From Albula goreensis (lineage: Eukaryota; Chordata; Actinopteri; Albuliformes; Albulidae), in assembly GCA_022829145.1 (NCBI GenBank), contig CM040743.1:10992146-11056145 (forward strand): DNA of 64,000 bases, given 5' to 3'. A program made the translations under genes and the position numbers. Each line of letters starts with the position of its first letter. The first letter of the stretch is position 1. The notes beneath the pieces were generated by a model, which saw only the letters and a list, made by a program, of their open reading frames with translations, was not told the DNA's origin and made no database searches. Shown piece after piece: positions 16,098 to 29,718 of the stretch.

Positions 16098-16658
16098 TCA
16101 AAAGAGGCCACACTTAAGAGCGTAATTAATCATGGGTGTGTTTTGTGTGCAACAAGCAATAAACCAATCAGTGACTCAGCTGTCATTCCCTTTAAAAGCC
16201 ACCTGTGGTTTGCACCTTGGCAGGTTGCTAATATAACAGTGGAATTAAAAAACAGAGGAAACAGGAGATTCACTGCAGGCCACAAACCTGCTGTTATGCA
16301 AGTTGAATGCCTGTGACTTGTGAATTTATGAAAACAGCAGAAAACTCCCAGAGGTGAAGTAAGTGTATCATCATTTTCACTGATATAAAACATACAAATA
16401 AAAGAAATATTCACTGGACAAAGTGTTGCACTTTTTCTCAATATAATATTATTTAATTATTAAATAAACCATCATGATCCTTACCAGACCATAGATGAAG
16501 CAGCTGTTATCCAAACATCTGAAACACATTTTCAACACACCAAATGTCTTCTTCCGAATGAGTTTTCAGTTCATGACAATTTATGGTGTTTTGTAGGCAC
16601 GGTATATGGTGTCATCAGCCATGTCTTTTATGGATAGCCATTGTCCCTAACTGTCAGC

Positions 16659-16681
16659 CTTCCAGGGGATCACCCTGGAAG
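16659..16681. repeat. Short hairpin (9-bp stem, 5-nt loop)
   Basis: CTTCCAGGG, loop GATCA, then CCCTGGAAG. It is a perfect GC-rich stem but short. A stem of this size can occur by chance in 64 kb. Confidence 0.6.
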
Positions 16682-19600
16682 ACTGCAGGAATGACAGAGA
16701 GGGGATGCAGAATTTGTCATGTCTTATTCGTTCTCGGTTGGGAGGTGTTATGGAGTATTGAACATATTCATTGGCATGTTGGACTGGGTTTGAGTAAACT
16801 GCATGTATGGCCAAACTTACTAAACTTATCAAAATCTGATACAAAAATCTGAACATTAAATGTAAAACAACTGATAGCTTGCAAGCATATGAATAAAATA
16901 AAATAAAATAAAGGCAATCTAGTCCCTGGAGTGTTGCTGACATTTCCGGGTGGTCTTCCGTTTGAACCCATAACTACACAGTCTTATGATCCGCTGGGTT
17001 TAATGAATGCAGGTTACCAGGTGCTGGAGCTGAGCAAGAGTTTCACCACTCAAACTCAGGTGCTTATTCATTGGTAAAACTGTGATCACCAGCTTGGATA
17101 GAACAATAACAGAAGCATCACCCCGCACTCCTGGACCAGGGTTCTGTACCCTTGATATAAAATAGAACGCTGCATTTCATAGACTGAGCAAAATGAGTTA
17201 AATCAGTGAAGTGATTCACAATGCCCGTCCCTATTTAGGACAATATGCCTAGCCCCGACAGCAATCTTTTATAACAAAATAAACCCAAAATTCAATTGCA
17301 AGGGGATTCAGGCGCCCCATTATAAAATAAATATTCTATAAAGTAGATTCCGCAAAATCTACTGGAACAGTTTTTGTCATCTTTATTGCTTGAACTGAAG
17401 TGCCTAAAAAGCTGATGGTCAGATTTGATACAGGACTGAAATTCCTTTTTTGGCTTGAGGCAAGGCACCCATTAAAATAACTCCTGACAGCAGTCTTAAA
17501 ATGGGATGGTCTTCTTGTCCATTACTGAGGTGATTTAGTAAGACACATTAGGTATTACATAATAATAATTCTGTTGACCATTTTCAGTTTTCCTGGTGAT
17601 GATGACATTAAGATGTGAATTTTAAGCTCAAAATTTTTAAAGTAAATAAAGACTGAAATGTAACAGCACAGCATCTCTCTCATCACGTTATTTGTGTCTG
17701 TTAAGATCATTAAGTTCTTGACTGAAAAGGACATTTGAATTGCATGCACATTACTGCATCACTCTGCTGCCTTGCCTCAGTGCTTTGCCCTGTGATTATG
17801 AGGCAGAGAATCTAGGGCACATAAAGTTTCATTAGCATAAAACTTGCAACTAGAAAATAGACTGCTCTGAGAAAACAAGGGTGATTTTTTTCACTGATGC
17901 AGCAAATCTATATTCACGTAATACACACACAGATTGCATGCAAGAGCTCAAAGGCTGTGACAGAAACGGCTTCATTGACCGCTTTCCAAATAGATTAATA
18001 AAATGAAGCAATCAGTAGTATTCAGAGAAAATGTGCCTACAGCTTAGGGTTGTTGAGATGCTCTCCCTTCAGGTGTCCTAACATATAGCATCAAAACTTG
18101 TTCTCCCCTGTTACAAACCTCTCAGCCCTTCCTTCTGAATTCATCTGAGTTATCACTTCTTTATGTGAAATGTGCTTACTTCACACAGTCTTCTCTTCCT
18201 TCCTTCCTTTCCAGTTTCTAACTTTGTTCTTTGTTGATGAAAGCCCTTTTTTGTCTGCTGCAGAATGGCTGTGTGTAAAACTGGTTGTGTGTAAAAAAGA
18301 GCGGTCTAGTCCAACATGACACATGCACAAACAAACAGATACGCACAAATCCACACCAACATATGCATACTCACATGCCTGAATGTGGCAGACAGAGGCC
18401 ATCTCCCCATACTGAGCATTACTTGCAACCCATCAAAGATCTCATTAAACTACTGGTGACTTATTCCCACTATCAGAAGGTGCAATGCATGGTATGGAAA
18501 AGAGTACAAAATAGTACTCGGGGAGGGACACCAGTGTTTGCTTTAGTTTATTTAGGATTTTGTATTAGAATTTCCTTGTGAAGCAGAACTTGTACACCTT
18601 TTTCCAGGATGTAAAATAAATTAATTCCCTGAAGCAATGTTGTGTTATTCAGTAAAATGCCAAAAAGAAACCATTTATCAGTCCCACACAACAAAACATT
18701 CATTTACATAATTATACAAGCACAAACTTTTCCATCTTTTGCTAAGCCCTGCTGCAGATCTACCTGTGCTCAAGGTATCAGACGGATGATTCATTATTGA
18801 AGAATAGATGTAGAGGTTGTCTGAATTCAGCTGCTTTGTTTGACTGCATCACAGTCACCCATGTGCACAGCTAAAGTGTGAAATTATTTTAAGATGAGGT
18901 ACTCTGAGATATGTGACATGACAATGTTATGCTATTACTTAAACGTTATCCTTTTCCTGTTTTGTACAGAATATATTGATAAAGGAATAAACAAATCAAT
19001 GAAACACTATTAATCCCCTGAGATGGACACACTCTCATTGATAAATGCTAAAATATTTAATCCAGGTGAATGTATTCCTCCAAAATTATTCTTGTTGTTA
19101 AAATTATTTCTCGGTGCCTAGTCCCTGATGTGAGTTAGCATGCAGTGATTAGCTATGTAAATACAGCAGAGCCAAATAAGTAAACAAACAAACAAACATG
19201 CAAGTACATGCACACACACTGAAAGAAGCCATTGACAACTACAGAAGGCCTAGTATGTTTTGGTCTGCCGGTTGTGTTGTTTTACAACAGCAGATTTTCC
19301 ATGCAGATCATTTACAATGAATAAACCCTGATAAATGTATAAATCAAGCTTTAAAATGGCATATTCAATCACACAGACTGGTTACAGCATAAGTACTGGT
19401 GTGAATGAATCTTATTATGTACACAGAAACATAAGGAGGTGTTGCTTGTGCTGGTCTTCAGATTTCACTTGCTCACCAGGACCCCTACACTAAAGACCAC
19501 CTTGTCTATTGTTTTTGGCAATTTTACAGTCTACCATGGTAGCTCTTCCCTGCACCCATTTCACATTTGATATTCTTATCTGTTTGTCTATGTATTATTC

Positions 19601-19807
19601 TGTTTGAGGGTAAAGCCTTTTGCTGGATTTATTCTCCTTTATGGTAACAGAATCAATATATATATATTTAACACATATTGTATGAGAAGAATTTTCAGTT
19701 TCTTTATTTATGATTGATCCAATTAAATATGTTCTCAATGCTGGTCAACTTTACAATATGGACTTGATGACATTAAAGCACATTAAAGATAATTTGTTTT
19801 ATCAAAA

Positions 19808-19837
19808 CACATACACAAACACACACAAACACACACA

Positions 19838-19922
<85 letters not shown>
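19808..19922. repeat. Long CA microsatellite
   Basis: Imperfect CACAAA units lead into an uninterrupted CA run from 19840 to 19922, about 41 dinucleotides. The Thr-His open frame across it is a translation of the repeat. Confidence 0.98.
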
Positions 19923-19924
<2 letters not shown>

Positions 19925-20918
19925 ATATCCCTTCATCAAAAGACTACAGTATCTCTGAAACACAAACGATGCCTAGGGTTAACTACTTTAATTTTCAATT
20001 TTTAACATTTAATATACAACTGATAAAACAGAAAAGCTGTCCATGAGATTAACTTGATTGCTTTATGAATCTGAGGATCGGGGCTGCCTTCGCACATGCT
20101 CATGCACATCACTGCCCAGCTGAGATGGGGAGAGATGGGAAGATTATCCATGGAGTAAACATGCTTTCACAGTCATGGAATCAGAATTTCTGATTTGAGA
20201 GAAAAACATTAATATCTTCAAAGTAAATTTGGTAACAGACTTTTTGCCAAATTAATACTCAATAATTTTTTAAAAATATATTCACAGTAAGGTTTTAATT
20301 TACCATAAATGAAGTGGTTATGAATATCATTGGGTGGTGGTCAACCCTTTTTTTGAGTTACTGAACACATCCTCCTTTACTCTGTATAATGGTCTGCATG
20401 GAATTAACACTTTTCAATTTGCAAAGGGAAGGTCTTTAAAGTTTGCAAGCCAATATCCAAATTAAATTGTGAATGAGTTTTGAGGGAGCATCTACACTTA
20501 CATTATTGCAGTCAAAACTTCATCTGAATTGTAGATGAGTTGACACTTCATCTGAGTAGTTGTACATTGACCTCTAATCTTTGTGTAGAGGCCAATAATT
20601 GGGAATGGAAACATGCAAGCAAACACCAGCAGGTTACATGTCCAAATAAGATTATGACAAACCAACCATAATTAAAGCGAAAACACAGAGACAACACGAT
20701 CAGCACAGAAAAATCACAGATTTACCATAAAAAGTAACAAAGGGTAGACTCACATATAGAAACCTTGTTGCTGTTGTCTTTGCCTGGGAATAATTTTACT
20801 CCTCTAGATTTAAAATCTATGGATCTTTTCACTAGTTAAGAAAAAACAAAAAAACATGAAATCAGGTGAAACAGGTTTTAAATAAACAATTAGCAGTGAA
20901 AATAATTTATCCTCAAGC

Positions 20919-20919
<1 letters not shown>

Positions 20920-20951
<32 letters not shown>
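20920..20951. repeat. (TAA)n microsatellite, left of a GC-richer block
   Basis: About ten perfect TAA units. A second TAA array lies about 415 bp away at 21366-21408 in the same orientation, bracketing a GC-richer segment. Confidence 0.95.
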
Positions 20952-21364
20952 GGCAACAAAATAAAAATGTATGTTTATGCAGAGAAACAAGCAAGCTAAA
21001 ATGGGGGAAAAGGAAGATACATTAATAGACATAGCATACAGGGCTTCTGTTCATGTGCCAACCTTGGGCTTTGGATGAATGACTGGAGCGTGTGATATAG
21101 ATCAACCTTAACCTGAACCCTCCGCTGAAGTCTTCAGGGCGAAGCTTCTGTCAAGGATCTTAGCCACAGAATAGGTGATTTGTTACGTGGCAGCGAGAGA
21201 GTCGGGCTGTGACAGCGCACAGGAATGCTGACGCACAAAGCGGACGGGGTCTGTGCCAGAGCTGTGTTACAGTGACAGCTGAGGCAGAGCTCCACATCTG
21301 CTCCCTCATACCTTAATACATCACCTCTCAGTCAAACAGAAGCCCTGCAAAATTAATGACAGGC

Positions 21365-21365
<1 letters not shown>

Positions 21366-21408
<43 letters not shown>
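21366..21408. repeat. (TAA)n microsatellite, right of a GC-richer block
   Basis: About fourteen perfect TAA units in the same orientation as the array at 20920-20951. Confidence 0.95.
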
Positions 21409-21409
<1 letters not shown>

Positions 21410-22498
21410 GTCATACAGATGTGATCACATTCAGAATATCTGAAAACATCAAAAGAAATGTTTTCCTTTGTGTTTTGCAATTTGCCATTTTAGATGGAGT
21501 ATATTGTCTAGCAAATAAGCTGAATGAACGTATATAAAATAAACAGAAACAAAATGAAACACCTCAAATCCTGTTTCTGTTGTTATCACATCCTTAATGT
21601 ACAGCTTCACAGCTTCATCCATGGACACTCAAGGCTTCAGATATGATGATATAATGATGATGGCAGAAAAATCGCAACTAAAAATATTTCGAGGTTTTGA
21701 TCTGAAGCCTCGGCCGAAGTTGGGGTGCTGCTGCTTTCATGCCACCTTCTTCAGACTTACACCCCCATCCCCACCACATACTCCCCACCGCTCACAAAGG
21801 GAGATGACCTGAGGGCAGCAGACCTCAACTATCACAGAAGTGCCTTTTGTCCTAACAAAATTAAAGAAATACACTGAGGGAAATAGGAACTGTACATGGA
21901 AGCTGCTGCCAAGTGGTAGGGGAAAAGTGCCAACACCCTGGAAAATGTGATTTTGTATTGATTTTGTACAACTGCATTCTTCCCTACTGCTCTCTGTTAC
22001 TTACATTGGTACAGGTACGTGGTACAGGTACATTTTGTACATTGGTTTGGATAATACAATATCATTGCATCTTCCTGAACATGAAGATGAAGATGGATGA
22101 ATATTGAATGTTTGCCCACCCTTACATTGCATGCATACATTGTATATTAAAATCCTGCAGACATATGCATAAGCAATGTGGTCATCTTTCTACCAAACAG
22201 CTGTTTACAGAACTGTAGAATGATGTCATCTGAATATTATAAAATTATAAAATTGAAGTATTTTTTGTAACCATTTTACAAGCTCTTACCAGTATATTGG
22301 TTTTGGTCATTCTCAATATCAGTTCATGGTTGTAAGGACACCCTAATGATTTTCACATACATACACCTAATAATCCACACCCCCCTCTATCTGGTCAGGA
22401 TGCCAGCTACCCCCATTCAAATACAAATAAAGAAGTTCTAGGAACATGAAGCTTGCTTGAGAATAAAAATCTATCTTTGAAAGAAAGTTGACTATGAT

Positions 22499-22728
22499 CA
22501 GTGTTGGGGAGCAACAGAATATATATATATTATACTACCTTTCACAAACATTAACATGAAAAACTATTTCTGCATGTGGCAATTGTATGCAATGACTAGA
22601 TTGCACCACACTCACCTGCTGCTCTGAATGCAAAGAATGAATAAAAATAAGGAACAACATAAAAACAAACAACTTACATATAATATATCCAAGTAATCAT
22701 ATTACATTACTCTGTTACTGATTCCATA
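22499..22728. mobile_element. Relic of a CAGTGTTGGGGAG-type (hAT-like) nonautonomous element
   Basis: The left end begins CAGTGTTGGGGAGCAAC, a known start of short hAT-like elements in fish. The far side contains AAGTAATCATATTACATTAC and TCTGTTACTGATT, resembling the ATTACTC/GTTAC-rich ends of that family in reverse. The middle is AT-rich and unrecognised. No 8-bp target duplication could be confirmed. Confidence 0.45.
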
Positions 22729-24753
22729 TTCTAAAAAAAACAAAGGTTGGCTATTTTAAACTTTTTGAAAACATGTGACCAACATGAAAATAAACAAAAC
22801 ACTACCATTACTCTTTACTGAAAAAAAGGTAAATCAAATATGACTATATATCATGAACATTACCACATTTTATGGGTACTTTTTTAGCAGTATAATGCAG
22901 TTTGTGAATTATTGCAACTCTAAGGAGGCAGAACAAAACTCCACAGAAAACTGAAAGTTTTAATTAGAGTGTGAGTCTTGGCATAATGTGTTTACATACC
23001 CAGACTGGATATGGGATTATAAACTCATCAGACCCAGTCTAGTCCATCGAGATTTTCCTGAATATGCATATTTATTTTGAGGAGTCCATTTCAGACTGAG
23101 AGGAATTATTTTCCAATCTATTAATAGCATGTATGATTCTGGTTGATAAAGTATAATAATTAACTGCCAGAGCAAGTGGTTGATGGATAAATGGTGAATG
23201 GTATGTGGGCTGGTATTCGTAAGTTTGCTGAGTCATTTTATGTGACTAGGTGCACCCAATTACGTAAACTTTTTTCATTAAGGTGCTATTCCCATATTCC
23301 AATGGAACAGCAATCATATGTACGCTGCTGCTCATATTCACCTGCACGCAGCAAGCTCCCCACAGGGCTTCTGATTCTGACACAGGCTTAAGCAGTAAAA
23401 TGACATTTTTAGTTTTGACATTTTCGAAAATTCAGATTTAGACCTTCAAAATGGTGAATACAATAAGTAGTAACTTGACAAAGTTACGTTTTTTTTTTTT
23501 AACTTTCGCTGGTCTCTGTAATAAACTTCTAAGAAAAAGCCCTGCAGTTTGAGGCCAGCAAAGACCACACAGTTACATTGCAAAGGAACTTGCACACAGC
23601 TGGGTGGTTTGGTATTAAGATGGGGTCTTGTAAGATCTATTGTTTTCATAACGCCATTTTGGTGCAGCTGGCTGAGCTAAAACTGACTGTTCTATAGATT
23701 AAACAAGTCTCAGTTTAGTCAACACAGTCATAATTAAATCTTGTGATTTTATAAAGCAAACTTAGGCACACAAGATTTTGGCATCAAATATTAAGACGGT
23801 TGCATATTTCATTTATCTATTTGCATTGTGTTAAATGACGTGACCCGTTGTCAGTGCAAGCACAAGCAGAGGACTGCAGTTTGAGTGCTGGATTTAACTG
23901 GGCAGAAATAGACTAACCACCTCAAGGGCAATGTGGAATTGACCTACTGCATTTGATTAGCTCGCTCACTCACTCACTATTTATGAGAAGGCAAAGGAGA
24001 GGGGCTGACAGGGCTGCTATCAAGCTGCGAGGACAGAGAGGGAGAGGGTCAAGCTAGAGGCTGATTGAATATGTTGATAAGTACAAAAATTTAGTGCTAT
24101 CGAGTTTGTTATCAGTTTTTGGTGGAGGATGGGTTCACTTTGAAACTGAAGCATGTGATACAGAAGCTGTGGTGGGAGACACTGTAGCATTTGACTCTGC
24201 CTGAACACCAGGGAGACAATTCCTAAAAGCCATTCTGCCCCTTCTCCTGTCCTTCATAGTACAGCATGCATGAAAGGATGCTATACAAGTGAGAAGAAAT
24301 GTAGTTTGAGATCATTAGTCTAAAGACTCTATGGTCCAAATTGACCACTCCATTAGCTAAGATGAAGATTTTTCATTTAAATTAGTGTATTTGCTCCAGC
24401 CACTGGGAGTAGTGATGCTGAAATTTTGAAGGACACTCAGCTTGTCCCAAAGTCCCACGCAGACTTTAAAACAATCTGAATTCAACATTTGCAGTGACAG
24501 AGAGGAATGAAACTAACACAGAATTAACACGGAGGTCCATTGTTCATTTGGCCCCCGTGAACATGTCTGTTGGAAAAATGGAAAAAAATTCTTGCAATTT
24601 TTTACCGGTGAGCATACTTTGTGAAATATTCCATGCCTATAAAATAAACTATGGTAAATATAATGACCCAGTAAATACATTTTTAAGTACAATAATACTC
24701 TAGTTTTATTTATTATAGTTCTAGTCTAGCATCTGAGCCCAACTGCCTATTTG

Positions 24754-24793
24754 AAAAAAAAAATTAATTAATTAAATAAATAAATAAATAAAA
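24754..24793. repeat. Poly-A / (TTAA)n / (TAAA)n low-complexity tract
   Basis: An A run followed by ATTAATTAATTAA and then (AATA)n. Simple sequence only. Confidence 0.9.
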
Positions 24794-26959
24794 CTGTTGC
24801 TTGTTAGAATCATTCCTAGATAAATTTCAGCTTGCCAAGTATAGGCCTGTCTGAAAATGAAAACCAGATTGATGGAAAATGGCAAAAAAATGTGCATCAA
24901 AACATTTCATTTCAAAGTGCTTTGCTATAAATAAATAAAGATTCAATGATGGACATGTCTTGTTTGCCACAGGCCTAAACATGCTGTAAAAAATGGAACA
25001 ACTGTTTTCACATAAGCAATTAAAATTCGATAACATGTGTGGCCTTTTAAAACATAGGCTTTTATATTCTCAAATGAATTAATTAAAAACGGCTAGAAAA
25101 GTATCTTGTATCAAAACATTTAAGCCTGCTGAAAAGCCCTTTGCTTAAAGAGGCAAAAACAGATATATCTTGTTTCTCTACTAATACTCTATAAAAAATA
25201 ACATAAAACCATAGATTACTGCACAAGCAATGTTTACAAAGTGTTTTCATTAGTTAACAAGCTATATAGCTTAATAGCCAGTTCAGTTATGATTATGATG
25301 ACAACTGGCAAAAGCTTGACAAAATTTTTTGGAATGGCTTCAGGCAATGTTTTACCAAATTCAAACTGACTAAATGTGGGGAAAATTTGACAGCTATCGA
25401 GGTGATACTACCTAACCTCACTTGATGGCTAATATTTTCTTTATATGCTACTAATGCTTGGCAGCCAATCTTAACCAAAAAATATTGACAGGGTACATTT
25501 CTAGAGGGTTTTTCAAAATTACTTTCTGTTGTGCTCCTATCTCATACTTGGCATCATTAATGCCCTTTTAATCATTCTGGCTTTTCATCAATAATATTTT
25601 GTTATTTTTATACATTTATTTGCATCCAATTATAAATAATGTAAAGACTTGATGTTCATTGGAAATGTTTAGAAGATAAAAAATATAATTACCAGCCAAC
25701 AGAAAGCCTTTGTGGTTTTATAACATATTGATGTATGGATTAATTGTAATACTCAACTCACAGGGAATTTAGAATAAGAAATTATATAGTCTGGACCTTG
25801 GAGTAGTCCACATCACTGCAAACAACTCCATAACACATAAATATCAGCTGTGACTGCTTTTTTAGTCTGAGTCCAACCAGCTGGGTTGGGTTCTAGTGTA
25901 TTGCAATATGCAGAACAAAAAGGTGATTTGTGTATATCATGTGACCACTGCAGTAACTTAATATGCCAATTCTAGTTACATATATCGGATTATTTGTGGA
26001 TCAAATTGATGTTCTATGTATACATATAATGTCAATTTTACATTACATGGATAAAAATGCTTAATTAACGAATGTCTGATTTTCACCTAACTGCATGAAT
26101 GAATGAATGAGACTCTCTTGGCTAAACACTACATACTGTATGTATATGTTACTTCCACACCAAGTTCTACATGACAACATACATTGTCATTTAATATTAT
26201 CATTAGCCTAACAATTTATTGACAGGCATCATATTAAACTACATTTAAACGCAGATATATTAAACATTTAGACTATAGGAAAATTCTTTCAAATTTTCTT
26301 TCACATTTTTTTCAGTGTAAAATGACATGGTGTAAAAATGACGTGGAAGGTTATTAGACATCTCCAATATCCTTTACAATGTTTGTATGTTTTGTATTTG
26401 AACTCAAAATTTATTCACCCTTTTTATATTCCAAGCACCCCCTATCCCACCCCCGGTATACTTCAAAACAAATCCATGAATGTGTCTCCCATCTGACTGC
26501 TGCTGTTGTGTTACAATTAAAGCTCTGCTGCTCATCTGTGGAATAACATTTATGTAACTCATTTAAATTCCATAACCATTAATTTCATATGTACAATTGT
26601 TGCTGATAAAAATTGGGAGACATTTCAGTGCCTTCATCTTAAGAAATTACAAGTCTTTCCAATTCTCTTACCAGTGCTGACAAAAAAAAAACTACATGTC
26701 AAGGCAACCTTAAAGTGGTGCGGTACAATTTTCAAAATAAACAAGATGTGACATTAAGCATGCCTTAATGCTGTGACAAACACGCTAATGCTAATGGTAT
26801 TTTGATTTAAGCAAAAGGTTGAAGGATCTAATTTGACAGCAGCATAGTGGAGACTTGCCAAATCAGTTATGCCTTAAGGTCACTTGCACATCCTGCACGT
26901 GAAACATGTTGCAATCACCTGCACCTTATTGGCTGAGCACCAGGAATCAACTTGAAAAA

Positions 26960-27060
26960 GTGAGAATTAATAACGTCAACTCCAAAATTATTCACACCCT
27001 TAATAAAGATGAACAAAAATGGCTGTACATAAAATATAATGAGATATACTGTACATTTCC
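26960..27060. mobile_element. Possible Tc1/mariner-type terminal fragment
   Basis: ACTCCAAAATTATTCACACC followed by CTTAATAAAGATGAACAAAA resembles the inverted-repeat ends of Tc1-like elements in fish (TCCAAAATTATTGGCACCCT type). Only one end is visible and no transposase frame is attached. Confidence 0.4.
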
Positions 27061-29523
27061 ATGCTTGATGGATGGTGCTTTTGTCTCTGTAGTCCTCGTC
27101 CGTCAGCTAAGCTGCCTTAAAGGAAAGTGTTCTACCCACAGCCAGGGCAGAGGGATGAACAGTGCCTGATTGGCTCCAGTAGTTTGTCTTGCATGATGAA
27201 GCAGCGAGAAGCCTGTTTACCAAAGTCCTTCTCCAAAGGTGACATGGGTAAGGTCAATATTTGACTGCACACCATGGGGTGTGTCACTGAACACAATTTT
27301 TAACATTTAGTTTGTTAATAATCTGAAATGGTGTAGTTAATATTATATTGAAATAGGCCTGACAGTATTGTGACTACACAAAAACATGAAGGCACCCGAG
27401 AACACAATTTTAAACTATGCCTATATCTATATTATCATTTATTTATTAGACTTTTTCTCATCTGTAAAGTGGACTGGGAGTGGGCGGGTGGATGTGTTCC
27501 TCTTTGCTATTTGTATGCACTCATTTTGGCATATATGTTTTCAGGATATAAATACCAGGCATATTTGGTTTTGCCTGAAAATGAAAAGTGTTTTAATGTT
27601 TGTCATTGGAATGTCAGTTTGTTTAATTCATGCAAAGTTTACTGTTAGAAGACTGTTATTACTCCATAGCTCCAAAAAGCACTTTGGGAGAGGGAAGATA
27701 TGCATGTATATTTGATGCCTTTTAACATGAGGCCAATATTTTACAATATTACGTTATAATATTTACTTGGGATTTGATAACTTGATGAGAGCTTTCAGTG
27801 AAACTGCTCTTATATCCTATGTTATTACTGGCTGTCCTGGTCACAGGAGACAAAAAGGTTGAGAATCCCTTTTGTACAGATTGTGAGAGTAATCCTGACT
27901 AAATCCAATTACTACAGAGTGTGAAAGAGCTTTTTCTGGTCTAAACTTAATTGTTGCAAATTTGAGGACCTACGTCAATAAAGAATTTTTGTGATGGCCA
28001 GCCGAGGATTTATTCAAGCTAGATGTTTACATCGATCACTGGGTGGTTTCAGCTAACAGGCCACAACACTTACAGGGGCATGATGCTCCCAAGAAAAAAA
28101 GGTAAAAGTATTCTGTACATGTAGTGATTGAGAAGTGAAGCCTATAGTTGTCATGAATTTTAACAAATAATAATATAAATTCTCTGCTTGATTCTTTGCT
28201 TAATTGGCTAACAACCTCCTTGAAAAAAACTTCAAAACACAGATGAACCCAACCACATAATATGTATTTGTTTTGTTACTAATCTGGGCAACCAAAGCAT
28301 GCATGTGGGAAGCCAGACTTGGGAATTTGGTTGCCCAGAGGACAACAAATGTATGTACAACTTATCTACACCTGCTGAATAAATTAAAATGTGCCCTATT
28401 TCCTGAGAATTAATAATTTAGAAATTTTTTAGTGACTGCACATTGTGCCATCCAGAAGATCCTAAGCAACTTTCTCACTGAAGTTACCAAAATAATTAAC
28501 ACCTGTATACAACGGCTCACTAAAAAAGATTAAACTAAAAACTAAAAAGCTTTGTTGTATGGATTTTGTGCATTGATTTGACATTGGGAAAAATAAAACT
28601 GCAATGTTTATATGAATCAATCCCCCAAATCCCTACTACACATTGTAGTAACTACATACATCGTCATAATAAAAACACAAATACAATATTGCGTTCTACC
28701 AGAGACTATAAACATGTCCACGATTGGCATCTCCTGATTGAGACGGCCATTTATTTGAAATTATGCAACTGCAACTTGTAAGGGTAGGCAAACTCTCATA
28801 TTTCACCCAAACCTTCCAGGGAGTAAGATTAGCATCACAGTGGATCACATCACTTTGAGGTTTATGGTAAATGTGTGCCAGAGTGAAACCACAAACACAA
28901 CACACAGCAAGGCACATCCTGGTACATGTGTCTGAATGAGCTGTTATAGCCTGTAGCTTTAACTACTTTTTATGTATGAAGGGAAAAAGAGACAGCTATT
29001 TCAAAAAGGTAAAAGTGATTTGTTGCTGAACCAGGGTTAGTTTAGAAGGTACATGCAAGTGTTGGCAACAAAACACTTTTTCTTCTCATAGATTTGGAAA
29101 TGCTTCTGTATGCCCATGTTAGGTAAAAGGGTCAAAACAAGGGATTCTGACTTACATAAATTTCCAGAGTTCTAATGGTGGGTATGTTGCTTGTCTTTTT
29201 AATAACAAATCGGGCTATTTTCAAGTTATGTTCTGATTCTGAAAACAAAAGAAATACCTGTCTCTTATTGGATAAAAAACCACAGAACACAGAGCGGTAG
29301 ATACTGCAATCAGAGTATCAAATGTAAAAGCTCATCAGCAAATCTACAAATGCACATGTGTCATGGAAGCAAACAAACGCTGAAAGACAGGCTTTCAGGA
29401 GGATGCTGCCGGCTTCCTCTGACCTGGCTTAAACATTCACCTGCCTTTAACGAGCTCAGATCGATTATGTCACAGTTTACAAGGTTTGTCATTGCCATCT
29501 GAGGAGAAAAAAATAATATCTCA

Positions 29524-29718
<195 letters not shown>

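Noticed and set aside
15912-16316. 134-codon plus-strand frame with a repeated 15-residue unit
   Set aside because: It is the by-product of a 45-bp tandem repeat with no splice or promoter support and no known domain.
29441-29498. Exon-like 58-nt segment on the minus strand just after exon B, with a strong polypyrimidine tract, CAG acceptor and CAG|GTGAAT donor
   Set aside because: The intron separating it from exon B would be only 48 nt, its length is not a multiple of three, and continuing in the phase of exon B meets a stop after about ten codons.
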